Assembly: GCF_009664855.1 (NCBI RefSeq)
Contig: NZ_CP045928.1
Span: 4,170,508-4,234,507, forward strand
Origin: Flavobacterium sp. SLB02
GTDB taxonomy: Bacteria > Bacteroidota > Bacteroidia > Flavobacteriales > Flavobacteriaceae
DNA: 64,000 nt
Direction: 5' to 3'
The notes under the pieces are model-generated. The model ran no database searches. It was not told the origin of the DNA and saw only the letters and a list, made by a program, of their open reading frames with translations. Made by a program: the position numbers and the translations under genes. Position 1 is the first letter of the stretch. Every line of letters starts with the position of its first letter. Positions 25,478 through 34,244 of the stretch are shown piece after piece.

Positions 25478-27049
25478 TTAATTTTCCGTGTTAGGAATAG
25501 TATAAAATGCATTTTGAGTAATTTTAAACCCAAGATCCTCTTTAGAAATAAGAGTCCCGGTTTCATGTCTAAGAATTATGATTGCATTTGAAAATTGTTG
25601 CTGTGCGTTTAAATTCTGTAATTCTGAAGAAGTAAGTCTTTCCTGAAATATCATTAAATTTAAAAGAGTTGTTAAACCCGCTTGAAACTTTACCTGTTCG
25701 TTATTATATGCATTTTGACAAAAAACAAAAGCTTCTTTTGATTTTTCAAGAATTATAACACTGTTATTTAGATTATTAATTGCTATATCAATATTCAATT
25801 CAATATTTCTATTGTTATTTTCATTTATGGTGGATTGATTTTGCAAAGCGACTTTACTTCTTGAATAATTCCCTTTTGCAAGATTGTTATTCAGTGGAAA
25901 AGAAAATGTTAGTTTAGCTCCGCCTCCAAGATCCTGACCTTGATTATTAGAAAAAGAAGACCAGGATTTATCTACACCATTTCCAACGCTTGCACCTCCA
26001 TAAAAAGCAAATGCCGACAAATTTAATTGAGGCTTTAGATTATTTGTGGCTACCAGATATTGAAGTTCTATTGCTTTATATTCTTCTTCAATAGCCTTTA
26101 GGTCACCTCTCTTATCCTTAGCCATTTTAATAAGTGCATTTTTATCAATAGTACCATCATATCCAGATTCTAAAATAGTAGGAAAGTCATTAACAGGAAT
26201 ATCCAATCTTTGACTTTCTTCATCGATTAGACCAATAACTCGTCCTAAATTTAATCTTGCATTATATAGATCTTGTTTTGCAGCAGCGGTTTGCCTTTCC
26301 TGATTACTTAAATCGGCATTGACCTGAGCTAAATCACTTTCTGGTTTTTTATCTGCTTTTACAAGTTCAATAGTCATATCTAATACCTCTCTTACCCTAT
26401 TTTCATTTTGAATATAAATGGATAGGCTCTTATATGCAGTATAGTAACTCCAATAGGCAATACCAATTTGTTCGATTTCATATGAATTTGTAAATTCATA
26501 ATCATATTTACTTTTATTAATATAAAAAACAGAAGCTTTTTCTAAAGCTGTAGTTATCTTTGCTCCTCTTGCTCTTAAAAGAGGTTGGGTTAATTGAAGA
26601 TTAACAGTGCTAAGATGATTACCATAAAAAGGGCCAACAAACTCATTAAAATTATTATAGGGATAATTACTATTATTATAATTATACTTTAAACTTAGAT
26701 CTACTATTTGTCCAGAACGTAATGTTTTCTCTAAGCTTGTTGAAACACCAAATGAATTACTTTTCAGCGTTTTATCGACGTATTTAGTTCTGGAATCAGC
26801 ATTAAAAAGATTGTATTTTTCATTTTGATAGTTAACTTCAGAATTTAAGTTAAAATCAAAAATACTTTTTTGAACCTGGAAATTAGCTTCGGCATTAGTG
26901 ATAGAGTAATTAGCGATTTTAATAGTTGGACTTTTATTAAATGCAATACTTGAAACCTCTATTAAATCGCATTTAATTTTGGACTGACTATATAAAATAG
27001 TACTACTAATCAAGAAAATGCAACCCAAAAAGTAATTCCTCATATTCAA
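25478..27049 (-). CDS. TolC-family outer-membrane efflux channel
   Basis: A 523-residue protein with a signal peptide and the duplicated helical hairpins of TolC proteins (VQKSIFDFNLNSEVNYQNEK, LARARGAKITTALEKAS-like region, QEERLTSSELQN near the end). It supplies the outer-membrane duct for exported peptides. The gene sits between the cyclic-nucleotide-fold gene (three bases) and the adaptor gene in a tight operon. Dedicated TolC genes inside peptide-export operons are usual for Gram-negative one-step secretion. Confidence 0.9.
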   Translation of the reverse strand: MNMRNYFLGCIFLISSTILYSQSKIKCDLIEVSSIAFNKSPTIKIANYSITNAEANFQVQKSIFDFNLNSEVNYQNEKYNLFNADSRTKYVDKTLKSNSFGVSTSLEKTLRSGQIVDLSLKYNYNNSNYPYNNFNEFVGPFYGNHLSTVNLQLTQPLLRARGAKITTALEKASVFYINKSKYDYEFTNSYEIEQIGIAYWSYYTAYKSLSIYIQNENRVREVLDMTIELVKADKKPESDLAQVNADLSNQERQTAAAKQDLYNARLNLGRVIGLIDEESQRLDIPVNDFPTILESGYDGTIDKNALIKMAKDKRGDLKAIEEEYKAIELQYLVATNNLKPQLNLSAFAFYGGASVGNGVDKSWSSFSNNQGQDLGGGAKLTFSFPLNNNLAKGNYSRSKVALQNQSTINENNNRNIELNIDIAINNLNNSVIILEKSKEAFVFCQNAYNNEQVKFQAGLTTLLNLMIFQERLTSSELQNLNAQQQFSNAIIILRHETGTLISKEDLGFKITQNAFYTIPNTEN

Positions 27050-27052
27050 GCT

Positions 27053-27592
27053 TTAATAATTAACACTTAACTTAACTTCGGAAAATTTATTTAATATTTG
27101 ACCAAAACGCGCGCCAGCCTGAGAAACCACATCTAGTACTTTTGTATCAATTAAATCCTCTTCTTCAGGAATCCCATATCCTAATCGATCTGTTGTTTTT
27201 CTTAACCTATTAGAAAGAAATAATGCTAGTGAGTAATAAAAATTAGCTTTAAAATCCGGATTTGAAGAAAGTCTCAATTCTATTACATTTCGGGATATTT
27301 TATAAACTACAGATGTTTTTTTTGAAATAACAGAAACTGAAGGAGGTCTGGATTCTAAGAAAGACATTTCACCTATAACTTCTCCTGCTCCCAGAAGAGC
27401 CACTTCTTCACCGTCAATTTCATTTGAACAAACAGACAATTGACCTGATAGTAAAATGTATAAACTATCTACATAGTTTCCTTTCTGGATCAGTGTCTCT
27501 CCAGTTTTTAATTCTATTTTTTGTCCATTCTGGATCATCCATTCCAGGTCTCTGTCATCTAATTGGCCTAAGAAAAAAAGCACTCTTTTCAT
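27053..27592 (-). CDS. Cyclic-nucleotide-binding-fold protein, first gene of export operon
   Basis: A 179-residue Crp-like sensory domain without a DNA-binding helix-turn-helix. Residues 20-120 follow the family (LKTGETLIQKGNYVDSLYILLSGQLSV, GAGEVIGEMSFLESRPPSVSVI). The ligand loop keeps GE, but the Arg that grips the phosphate in cAMP-binding members (PRxA) is replaced by PPSV, with an Arg two positions early, so binding is uncertain. Such proteins recur beside NHLP export operons. It starts the operon and overlaps nothing upstream. Confidence 0.82.
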   Translation of the reverse strand: MKRVLFFLGQLDDRDLEWMIQNGQKIELKTGETLIQKGNYVDSLYILLSGQLSVCSNEIDGEEVALLGAGEVIGEMSFLESRPPSVSVISKKTSVVYKISRNVIELRLSSNPDFKANFYYSLALFLSNRLRKTTDRLGYGIPEEEDLIDTKVLDVVSQAGARFGQILNKFSEVKLSVNY

Positions 27593-27808
27593 AATATATA
27601 TTTTTAAGGTTATGGTTATTTAATTCTGTTTTATTTTAAAAAAATTAATTAAAGAATTTTATAGATTTTGATAATCAGTAATAATTATGGAGTCTTTAAC
27701 AACCATAGCCTAATCCAGCCTAAACTATTATCGTTTAACTCTATATTTTTTTTAAAGTAGATTTAAATGAAATTCTGGATTTGATTACTACTTTTTTATC
27801 AGACTCTT

Positions 27809-28462
27809 TTAGGCTAATGAGTTTATTAATGCTTTTGGTGATATATCATATTGACTACTGAACAACTTTGAAAAATAATGCGAATCACTATATCCAACAG
27901 AATAAGAAACCTGAGAAATAGAATCTTGAATATAATTATCGATTAATTGCTTTGCTTTATGCAACCTTAATATGCGTATGTATTTGTTAGGAGTTAAGTA
28001 AACTAAATTGGCAATTTTTCTATGCAGTTGTCTTTCACTTACAGCCATTTTATATGATAAATCGCATAAATCCAGATCGTTTTTAGAAATAGAACTATAA
28101 ATTTCCTTTTCTAAGTTTATCAACCAATTCTGATCCTTTTTTGTAACTTTTTCAGGAGTTATCTTATTTGAGCATAAATCCTGAACATTCTTATTTGATT
28201 CATAAATATCAAAAATATCAGGTCGGCTTTGTACTGTTAAGCTTACTGATTTAGATTTAATTTCATTTAATATTTCCTCAATAAGATCATTAATTTCATT
28301 ACTACTAGAAAAAATAATTTCATTTTTAGTCTCGTTCCCGGGTGTGCCAGCTGTGCTGGCTGTAATAATAGAATCTAATGGACTCTTTATATGCAAGAAT
28401 AGATGATTTAAAATATCTGGTGAAGACCAATCTATTACAGTTTTTTTTGCTGTTGTATTCAT
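27809..28462 (-). CDS. AraC-type transcriptional regulator
   Basis: A 217-residue protein whose last 90 residues form an AraC double helix-turn-helix (LCDLSYKMAVSERQLHRKI and ISQVSYSVGYSDSHYFSKLF). The N-terminal half is polar without a recognised ligand domain. It lies 216 bases upstream of the export operon and reads in the same direction, so it is a candidate activator of it. A 33-bp element shared with the signalling operon lies 255 bases ahead of its start. Confidence 0.85.
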   Translation of the reverse strand: MNTTAKKTVIDWSSPDILNHLFLHIKSPLDSIITASTAGTPGNETKNEIIFSSSNEINDLIEEILNEIKSKSVSLTVQSRPDIFDIYESNKNVQDLCSNKITPEKVTKKDQNWLINLEKEIYSSISKNDLDLCDLSYKMAVSERQLHRKIANLVYLTPNKYIRILRLHKAKQLIDNYIQDSISQVSYSVGYSDSHYFSKLFSSQYDISPKALINSLA

Positions 28463-28716
28463 GATTTGTAATGGTAATTAATTCTATTGATTAATAATTT
28501 TCAAAAATCGAGTACTACTATCTTTTTAAGCAACCTCAAAGTCATTTGATTTTTGTTTTTAAAAATCTCAAAAACAGATTTTTAAAAACAACTAATAGGC
28601 TTTTATTACTTAACTAGCGTTCTGTTGTATTGGCTTTTATAAACTCCAAAATTTTAGTTATAAGTAATTCCGGAAGTAATTTGATATGTCAAAACTAGTG
28701 TAAGAGTTTTGTAAGG

Positions 28717-28749
28717 TTTTACACTTAAAGTGTAAAAAAAGTTAAAATC
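28717..28749. promoter_or_regulatory. 33-bp element shared by two regulatory genes, copy A
   Basis: It aligns without gaps to 32142-32174 with 28 of 33 bases identical by hand. The conserved core reads AAAGTGTAAAAAA then GTTAAAAT. Its left part is a near-perfect palindrome. It precedes the AraC-type regulator. Confidence 0.55.
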
Positions 28750-28790
28750 AGAAAGATTAGAGAAGATTACAGAAGATTACAGAAGAATAT
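28750..28790. repeat. Tandem AGAAGATTAC repeats
   Basis: Two exact 10-base copies (28761-28780) are flanked by one diverged copy on each side. The unit length equals about one DNA turn, so all copies face the same side of the helix, as in arrays of regulator sites. Confidence 0.6.
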
Positions 28791-29043
28791 ACCTAAAACT
28801 GATCATGGAGTCACATTAAAAAATAGTCTAAAAGGAACTCTGATAATAATCAACATCTAAAAGAGAAATACTAAATTTTGATTTTTTTATTATCTAAGAA
28901 AAAAATTCTGAAGAAACGAAGGATAGTCGCAAAAGGATTTACATAATAAGTTTTCAAGTAGTTACTAAATAAAGTATTTGTAACGTACTTTTTCTGCTTC
29001 GTCGAATGACGCAATTATATAACAAAGTAGTCTATAAAACTCT

Positions 29044-29706
29044 CTATATCATTTGTAATAATCTACACTCACGCAAAATGTCTTCGTCGTTGCCTTTATC
29101 AATACCTAAAATATCCTTTATTTTACTTTTGCGTTTTTTCACAGTGTCTTCAGAAACTTTTATAGTATTTGCAATGGTTTTTATTTGACATCCTTTAGAA
29201 ATAAGTGTTATGATTTGGCGGTCAATAGCATCAAAATGACCTTCGGCTAACAAGCGTTCGGTTTTTGCTTTTTTAGCAGTTTTACTAAAATAGCTTTCCC
29301 CCGTCATGATTTTTTCATAAGCCAACAACAATTCTTCATCGTCGAAGTCAGTTTTGACCATAATTCCGTTGACATGAGTTTTTTGATAAATGTTGTATAA
29401 AATAACACTTTCAAAATGTGAAGTAATAATTAATGTTTTTGCACCAGGAATGTATTTGTGAACTAAAAGGGCTAAATCTCCACCATTAAAAATGTCCTTT
29501 TCAGGAAAAGAGGGTAAACTATAATCGAGCATTACCAAATCAAAAGGAATTGGTTTTGTTTCATTTGAAATACAATCGTAAGCAGCCTTACAATTGTTTG
29601 CAGAATGAAACTCTAACTGATGCCCTAACTTATTGTGAGAGAGAATAGTTTGATATCCAGTAATCATCGAAGAATGATCTTCAACTATTAGTATTTTTTT
29701 TGTCAT
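29044..29706 (-). CDS. NarL/LuxR-type response regulator
   Basis: A 220-residue response regulator. The receiver domain starts KKILIVEDHSSMITG, with the phospho-acceptor Asp in VMLDYSLPSF and the Lys/Ser-Thr switch residues in TLIITSHFES and MVKTDF. The C-terminal LuxR helix-turn-helix is IDRQIITLISKGCQIKTIANTIKVSEDTVKKRKS. It is encoded six bases after the kinase gene, so the two form a two-component pair likely to control the RiPP locus. Confidence 0.9.
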   Translation of the reverse strand: MTKKILIVEDHSSMITGYQTILSHNKLGHQLEFHSANNCKAAYDCISNETKPIPFDLVMLDYSLPSFPEKDIFNGGDLALLVHKYIPGAKTLIITSHFESVILYNIYQKTHVNGIMVKTDFDDEELLLAYEKIMTGESYFSKTAKKAKTERLLAEGHFDAIDRQIITLISKGCQIKTIANTIKVSEDTVKKRKSKIKDILGIDKGNDEDILRECRLLQMI

Positions 29707-29712
29707 TGGTAG

Positions 29713-31800
29713 TTAAAACTCAAAACTATTGAATTCTATCGGAATTGACAAATTTATTTTTGTACCTATATTTTGTTTGGATTCTATAGAGAATTGTCCC
29801 ATAAGTTCCAGTGCGCGATGATGCATGTTTTTTAATCCAATTCCTTTTTTTGTTTGCATTACATCAAAACCTTTACCATTGTCGGCAATTTGAATACTTA
29901 TACCTGTTTCACTTTTAGCAATTGTTATTGTTATTATATTAGCATCGGCATATTTATTGATGTTTTGTAATGCTTCCTGAAAAATTCTGTAAAGATTCAT
30001 TTTTACATTTATATCGACCAGTAACCAGTCTATTCTCTGATCAATTTCTATACTTATTTCAGTTAATGGATTATTATTTAATTCTGTGAATAATGCTTTT
30101 ATCGTTGTTTCAAAATCATCAGATCCTGAAAACACATTCGTATTTAGTTCGTGTGTTAGATTGCGGATTTCTTCTTCGATATTTTTCATCTCAGCAATAT
30201 GTCCCAAATGTTTTTGTATTGATTCTGGTGATTGATTATATTTTATTTCGTATAAATTCATTCGAATTGCCGACAATTTTCCAATTATCCCATCATGGAG
30301 TTCTCTCGAGATGCGCTGTTTTTCGATAAGTTTGCCTTCTTCCATTTTTTGTTGATTTGAAAGCATCAAATTATAAATTTGCGAATCGTTTAGAGCTTGT
30401 TCTTGTTTGCGAAACAATTTTTCAAGTTTGATATTTTTGTTTTTGTGATATAAAATAATCAACAATAACAATAGTACCAAGGCACTCATGATAGCATATA
30501 AAATGAATTGTTTTGAGATTTCATTCTTTTTATTCTCAACCATTTTTTTTTCCTGGATTAGTTGGTCGGTTTCAAATTCTATCCGGGCATATTTATTACG
30601 AGAAGTACGCTCAACATCCTGAAGACTATCTTTAAGATGAATGTATTTACTTGTATAAAAGAATTTTTCCTGAGGATATGCTAGGGGCAATAAATTAAGA
30701 ATTCTGAGCTCGTCTTCAAAAAAATTATTTTTATGTGCTTGCAATTGCGCGTCATTTAAATAGCCTTTGGCTTTTAAAGTATCTTTTTGATTTAAATAAT
30801 ATTCACCTAAATAGATTTTTGAGGTTATCTGAACAGGAATACTATTGATTTTGTTGCCAATTTTTAAAGTTTCTTCAAATTGTTTTAATGAGGATTTCTT
30901 ACCCAGTTTAAATTTAGAATAAGCAAGCTTATTGGTAAGGTAGCAATAAATTGGAGGGTCTATTATTTTGAAATTTGCTATAGCTAATCCTTGTTTTGCA
31001 AATGCAATAGCTTTTTCATATTTATGGGTTTTTACATATATATTAGCAATATGATTGTACGGCTGACATTTGTAGGATAAATAATTTGAATTTGATTTTA
31101 ATTTTTCCGAAATCTCAATAGCTTTGTTGTAATAATCTACAGCTTTTTCATAATTATCCAGACCTACCAGTGTGCTTCCTAAAGTGAGATAACAATTATA
31201 AATTAGTAGATTATTTTTTTTTTCAATACCAAATTTTAATGCTTCAATCGCTAATTTTTCAGCCCCTACATAGTCATTTTTAAAAGATAATATTTCTGCC
31301 TTCCAGATCTTTACATTACCCAATAAGTTCTCATTTTTTTTTTTCAGAACGACTTTTTCTGATTTTGTAAAGTAATAATAGGCCGAATCATATTTCGTTT
31401 CTTTATTATAAACAGTGGCAATACTGTAGCTTACATTTTGAATAGCTTCGTTATCTTTTAATAAAGTTGATTTTCGATACAGCTTTTGCAGTAATTCAAG
31501 ACATTTATCACTCTCTCCTAGTTGTAAAAATGAATCTGCCAACTCAAAATAATAGTCAGCCGACATCACTAAAGTATCATTTTTTTGAATAATTTCAGAA
31601 GCTAATGACGCCTTTTCTAATCTTTCTGCTTTAGTTTTGTTTGTGTCTGTCGAAGTTGAAATTAACCAATTTAACTTATTGGCATTTGAAGCGTAAGAAT
31701 TTTCATTTTTACGCTCGCATCCAATAAAAAAAATACTAAAAATCAATATTGTTGTAAATAGTTTCAATCGTGCTTGATTAGAATAAGAGTAAAAGTACAT
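29713..31800 (-). CDS. TPR-containing sensor histidine kinase (HisKA_3 type)
   Basis: A 695-residue kinase. A lipoprotein-like signal (FSIFFIGC) is followed by six or so TPR repeats (about 60-390; NYEKAVDYYNKAIEISEKLK and HKYEKAIAFAKQGLAIANF are clear), one membrane helix (FILYAIMSALVLLLLLIILY, about 432-452), the HisKA_3 dimer helix with the phospho-His in RISRELHDGIIGKL, and a HATPase end (ALQNINKYADA, IQIADNGKGFD, GIGLKNMHHRA). TPR kinases of this build are common in Flavobacterium and probably sense a periplasmic partner. The upstream small lipoprotein is 50 bases away. Confidence 0.9.
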   Translation of the reverse strand: MYFYSYSNQARLKLFTTILIFSIFFIGCERKNENSYASNANKLNWLISTSTDTNKTKAERLEKASLASEIIQKNDTLVMSADYYFELADSFLQLGESDKCLELLQKLYRKSTLLKDNEAIQNVSYSIATVYNKETKYDSAYYYFTKSEKVVLKKKNENLLGNVKIWKAEILSFKNDYVGAEKLAIEALKFGIEKKNNLLIYNCYLTLGSTLVGLDNYEKAVDYYNKAIEISEKLKSNSNYLSYKCQPYNHIANIYVKTHKYEKAIAFAKQGLAIANFKIIDPPIYCYLTNKLAYSKFKLGKKSSLKQFEETLKIGNKINSIPVQITSKIYLGEYYLNQKDTLKAKGYLNDAQLQAHKNNFFEDELRILNLLPLAYPQEKFFYTSKYIHLKDSLQDVERTSRNKYARIEFETDQLIQEKKMVENKKNEISKQFILYAIMSALVLLLLLIILYHKNKNIKLEKLFRKQEQALNDSQIYNLMLSNQQKMEEGKLIEKQRISRELHDGIIGKLSAIRMNLYEIKYNQSPESIQKHLGHIAEMKNIEEEIRNLTHELNTNVFSGSDDFETTIKALFTELNNNPLTEISIEIDQRIDWLLVDINVKMNLYRIFQEALQNINKYADANIITITIAKSETGISIQIADNGKGFDVMQTKKGIGLKNMHHRALELMGQFSIESKQNIGTKINLSIPIEFNSFEF

Positions 31801-31850
31801 TTTTTTAACTTTTTAATATGTTTAAAAATAATACTAAAAAACTTAAATGG

Positions 31851-32003
31851 TTATTTTTTTGGTGGGATTATACTACCAGGATTATTTGGATCAACATCTG
31901 CCTGAACTTTTTTAGGTGTATCAGTTTCAATTTCGTCAGCAGTACAAGAATTTAAAGTAGCTAATAGGACTATGATTGCAATAATATAAAAAAAATGTTT
32001 CAT
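31851..32003 (-). CDS. Very small lipoprotein upstream of the kinase
   Basis: From the ATG at 32003 the product is only 50 residues: a signal MKHFFYIIAIIVLLATLNSC with the lipobox Cys, then an acidic, Pro-rich tail (ADVDPNNPGSIIPPKK). The frame opens 13 codons earlier, but those residues would precede the signal. It heads the kinase/response-regulator operon and may be a sensed ligand or accessory subunit of the kinase. That role is inferred from position only. Confidence 0.65.
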   Translation of the reverse strand: MKHFFYIIAIIVLLATLNSCTADEIETDTPKKVQADVDPNNPGSIIPPKK

Positions 32004-32141
32004 GGATTTTTGGTTTTGATTAGAAAATATTGGTTTGAGCAACAGTATTGTAATGGTCGTTGCGTTCTTAAAAAATGCTTTTCAGGAATTCCTTGTACTT
32101 GTAATATTACATGACAAATCTAGGTCGATTCTAAAGTTTGA

Positions 32142-32174
32142 CTTTAGACTAAAAGTGTAAAAAACGTTAAAATT
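32142..32174. promoter_or_regulatory. 33-bp element shared by two regulatory genes, copy B
   Basis: It matches copy A at 28717 in 28 of 33 positions, same orientation. It lies about 140 bases upstream of the small lipoprotein that opens the two-component operon. A weaker half-copy (TTTTAAAGTGT, then AAAAAAAGTTTAA) follows at about 32180-32215. Confidence 0.55.
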
Positions 32175-32240
32175 CTTACTTTTAAAGTGTTTCTATTTGA
32201 AAAAAAGTTTAACTATTCCGGTTGCAAACAATATTCTCTT

Positions 32241-32268
32241 AAGGAAGGAAGGAAGGAAGGAAGGAAGG
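32241..32268. repeat. Tetranucleotide microsatellite (AAGG)7
   Basis: Seven perfect AAGG units in the 590-base gene-free gap between the signalling operon and the LanM-type gene. No open frame runs through it. Confidence 0.95.
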
Positions 32269-32366
32269 TTGAACTTCATAGATAAGTCACCAATAAAAAT
32301 GAGATCATATTATTGGTAATAAGAAAATATTACCTTTTTTTATTTAAGTAGTAGTATGACTCAATA

Positions 32367-32386
32367 AATAATAATAATAATAATAA
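32367..32386. repeat. Trinucleotide microsatellite (AAT)6
   Basis: Six AAT units plus two A in the same intergenic gap as the AAGG tract, about 100 bases further along. Confidence 0.9.
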
Positions 32387-32532
32387 AAGCTATACAATCC
32401 CGAGAAGCTTCAGGACATGGTTTTACATTTTTTTTTGATTTAAATATGCTAAACAATATAAAACTCTTCCAGCTTTTTTTTGGAAATGTTTTTAAAACTT
32501 AAAAGAGAGAGTTCTTGCAAAAAACTGTAAAT

Positions 32533-32574
32533 CAAAAAAAAAAAAAATGAAATACGTAATCGGTTTTTTCATTT
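32533..32574 (-). terminator. Terminator of the precursor/LanM operon
   Basis: On the minus strand AAATGAAA pairs with TTTCATTT around a 14-base loop and is followed by a run of 14 T. It lies 22 bases beyond the LanM-type stop codon. Confidence 0.75.
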
Positions 32575-32595
32575 AACTATGTTTATTAGTAAGCC

Positions 32596-34110
32596 TTATC
32601 TAAGACTTTCTAAAATTATACTTTTTTGAAATTCTAAATCTTCTAATGAAAGTTTGTTTAGTTTTCTTTCTATATTTTCTACTGCACTAAATTCGAAGAA
32701 ATCTTTAATTACTCCAAACTCTGTATGTAAATCTCTGGAAGATGAATTTACCTCAAAATAAGGAATGTCTCCCTTTAACATTTGTGCTGTTTCGTGTTTA
32801 ATGATTAAACGCAAATTAGAGTCTGTTGGAACGTTTCTAAAAGCAGTTGAAAGATAGTTTTCTATTTTTTGTTTGTATTGATTTTTATCTTTTTGATTTT
32901 TAGGTAAATTCATTAATTCTAAAATCTTAGCATACACACTAGTAGCACGCCATATATGCCTTATAGGAATATTATGAAATCTTTGTATAGGAGAATCTTT
33001 AGATAATAAAAGCGTCTTTTGTTTTAATAAAAAGGTATAACATTGCTCAAACCCCATAAGAAATTCTTCCAAATGTTCTTGAATAAATATTTTCTCCCCA
33101 TTTAAGGTAGGAACATTGTTTTTAATATAACTCGCTTTGATCTCCTTATTGACCATCTTCCAATCTTTAGTGTATCGATTAATTCCTGCTTTTTTATAAT
33201 AAAAGCCATAGGTTTTTTTTGAATATCCCAAACCGCATTTTAAACAAGAAAGAGATTCTTCGTTTTTACTAGGCAACAAACCAGAATTAAGCACTGTATC
33301 AGCTTTTTCATCCAAATTAGATTTGTCCAAATTAGATCCTTCTAAATTAGATTTGTTTAAATTAGATTCCCCAAAATATTCATCTAATTTATTATTAATC
33401 TTTGGCTGTATTATGGTTTCATGATCGATAAATACAACCGAATCTCCATTAGCAATAAGATTTTCTGCATGAAAATCAGAGGAGTTTAATAAATACAAAA
33501 TGCATAATGAATATCCTGTTCTTTGGTAATATTTTTTAATTTCTTCTTCTGTCTTACAGGGTTGTTCTGTTACAAATTCTTGCCAGTGGTATTGCGCTTT
33601 ATTTAGGATGTTGTACTTATAACTACCCAAAGAAAAAGAATCATTAAACCAATCTAATAGTTGAAAAAAAGGAAGTGAAATGGCACCATTACCAGGTTTA
33701 TAGACCAGGTTATTGTTTTCAAACTCAATTATAGCTGTCGACGAACCATTATGAAAGTCACCTTCGCCTATTTTAATGTCTTGAATTTTCCCTTCTTTTT
33801 GCTTAGTCAAACCATTATTAAACAAATCAGCAGAATCATTTTTATAGGAACGTATTATTTTTTCATACAATTTCTGAATATTGTTTTTTTGCAATGGCAA
33901 AACCTCTTCTAAAACTGGAAATAGTTGGTGAAGACTCTTCCATTCATTCTTTTTTAAATCTTCAAAAAAATCTTCAAAAACTAAATTTTCATTATTTGCT
34001 ATACAAACAGACAATAACTCTGTTATACTTTTTTCATATAAAGAGCAAATAACAAAATTGGTTTTTTCTTCCACTAAGAATGGTCTGTCTTTTATATTCA
34101 CATTTTTCAT
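32596..34110 (-). CDS. LanM-type lanthipeptide dehydratase lacking the LanC cyclase domain
   Basis: A 504-residue protein covering only the DUF4135 kinase/elimination part of a class II lanthipeptide synthetase, which phosphorylates Ser/Thr in a precursor and eliminates phosphate to give dehydro-residues. Visible motifs: GDFHNGSS (117-124), phosphate-binding YKPG (Lys138), SDFHAENLIA (Asp212, His214, Asn217), metal Asp229 in FIDHET, R-rich RHIWRAT (384-390), KHETAQ (438-443) and GDIPYF (447-452). Full LanM proteins run to about 900-1000 residues with a zinc-binding cyclase, absent here; the frame ends where the two halves normally join (SLEDLEFQKSIILESL). Residues 249-268 hold four SNLxx repeats. 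Last gene of the three-precursor operon. Confidence 0.88.
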   Translation of the reverse strand: MKNVNIKDRPFLVEEKTNFVICSLYEKSITELLSVCIANNENLVFEDFFEDLKKNEWKSLHQLFPVLEEVLPLQKNNIQKLYEKIIRSYKNDSADLFNNGLTKQKEGKIQDIKIGEGDFHNGSSTAIIEFENNNLVYKPGNGAISLPFFQLLDWFNDSFSLGSYKYNILNKAQYHWQEFVTEQPCKTEEEIKKYYQRTGYSLCILYLLNSSDFHAENLIANGDSVVFIDHETIIQPKINNKLDEYFGESNLNKSNLEGSNLDKSNLDEKADTVLNSGLLPSKNEESLSCLKCGLGYSKKTYGFYYKKAGINRYTKDWKMVNKEIKASYIKNNVPTLNGEKIFIQEHLEEFLMGFEQCYTFLLKQKTLLLSKDSPIQRFHNIPIRHIWRATSVYAKILELMNLPKNQKDKNQYKQKIENYLSTAFRNVPTDSNLRLIIKHETAQMLKGDIPYFEVNSSSRDLHTEFGVIKDFFEFSAVENIERKLNKLSLEDLEFQKSIILESLR

Positions 34111-34186
34111 CTTATTAGTTTATCAAAAATATTTAATTACATATTTTATGTTAGGACAGTATTTTAAATTTAAAAAGCTTTAAAAC

Positions 34187-34223
34187 AAAATAGGCTGTTT
34201 GGTTTTTTCAAACAGCCTATTTT
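34187..34223 (-). terminator. Hairpin between precursor and LanM genes (attenuator candidate)
   Basis: A perfect 15-bp stem (AAAATAGGCTGTTTG with its complement) encloses a seven-base loop. On the minus strand it is followed by GTTTTAAAG, a weak U tract, so read-through is expected. It sits 22 bases after the last precursor stop and 77 bases before the LanM-type start. Confidence 0.8.
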
Positions 34224-34244
34224 ATATGTTAAATCAAGTGGTTG

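Larger units (their letters stand above)
28463..29043. other. Gene-free regulatory interval upstream of the AraC-type gene
   Basis: No credible frame. It contains the 21-base palindrome TTTTACACTT-A-AAGTGTAAAA at 28717, part of an element repeated at 32142, and a tandem array of AGAAGATTAC units at 28750-28790. Confidence 0.6.

Noticed and set aside
32241..32386. Repeats considered as a CRISPR array
   Set aside because: The units are 3-4 bases without spacers; no array of 25-40 base repeats or cas genes was seen in the window.
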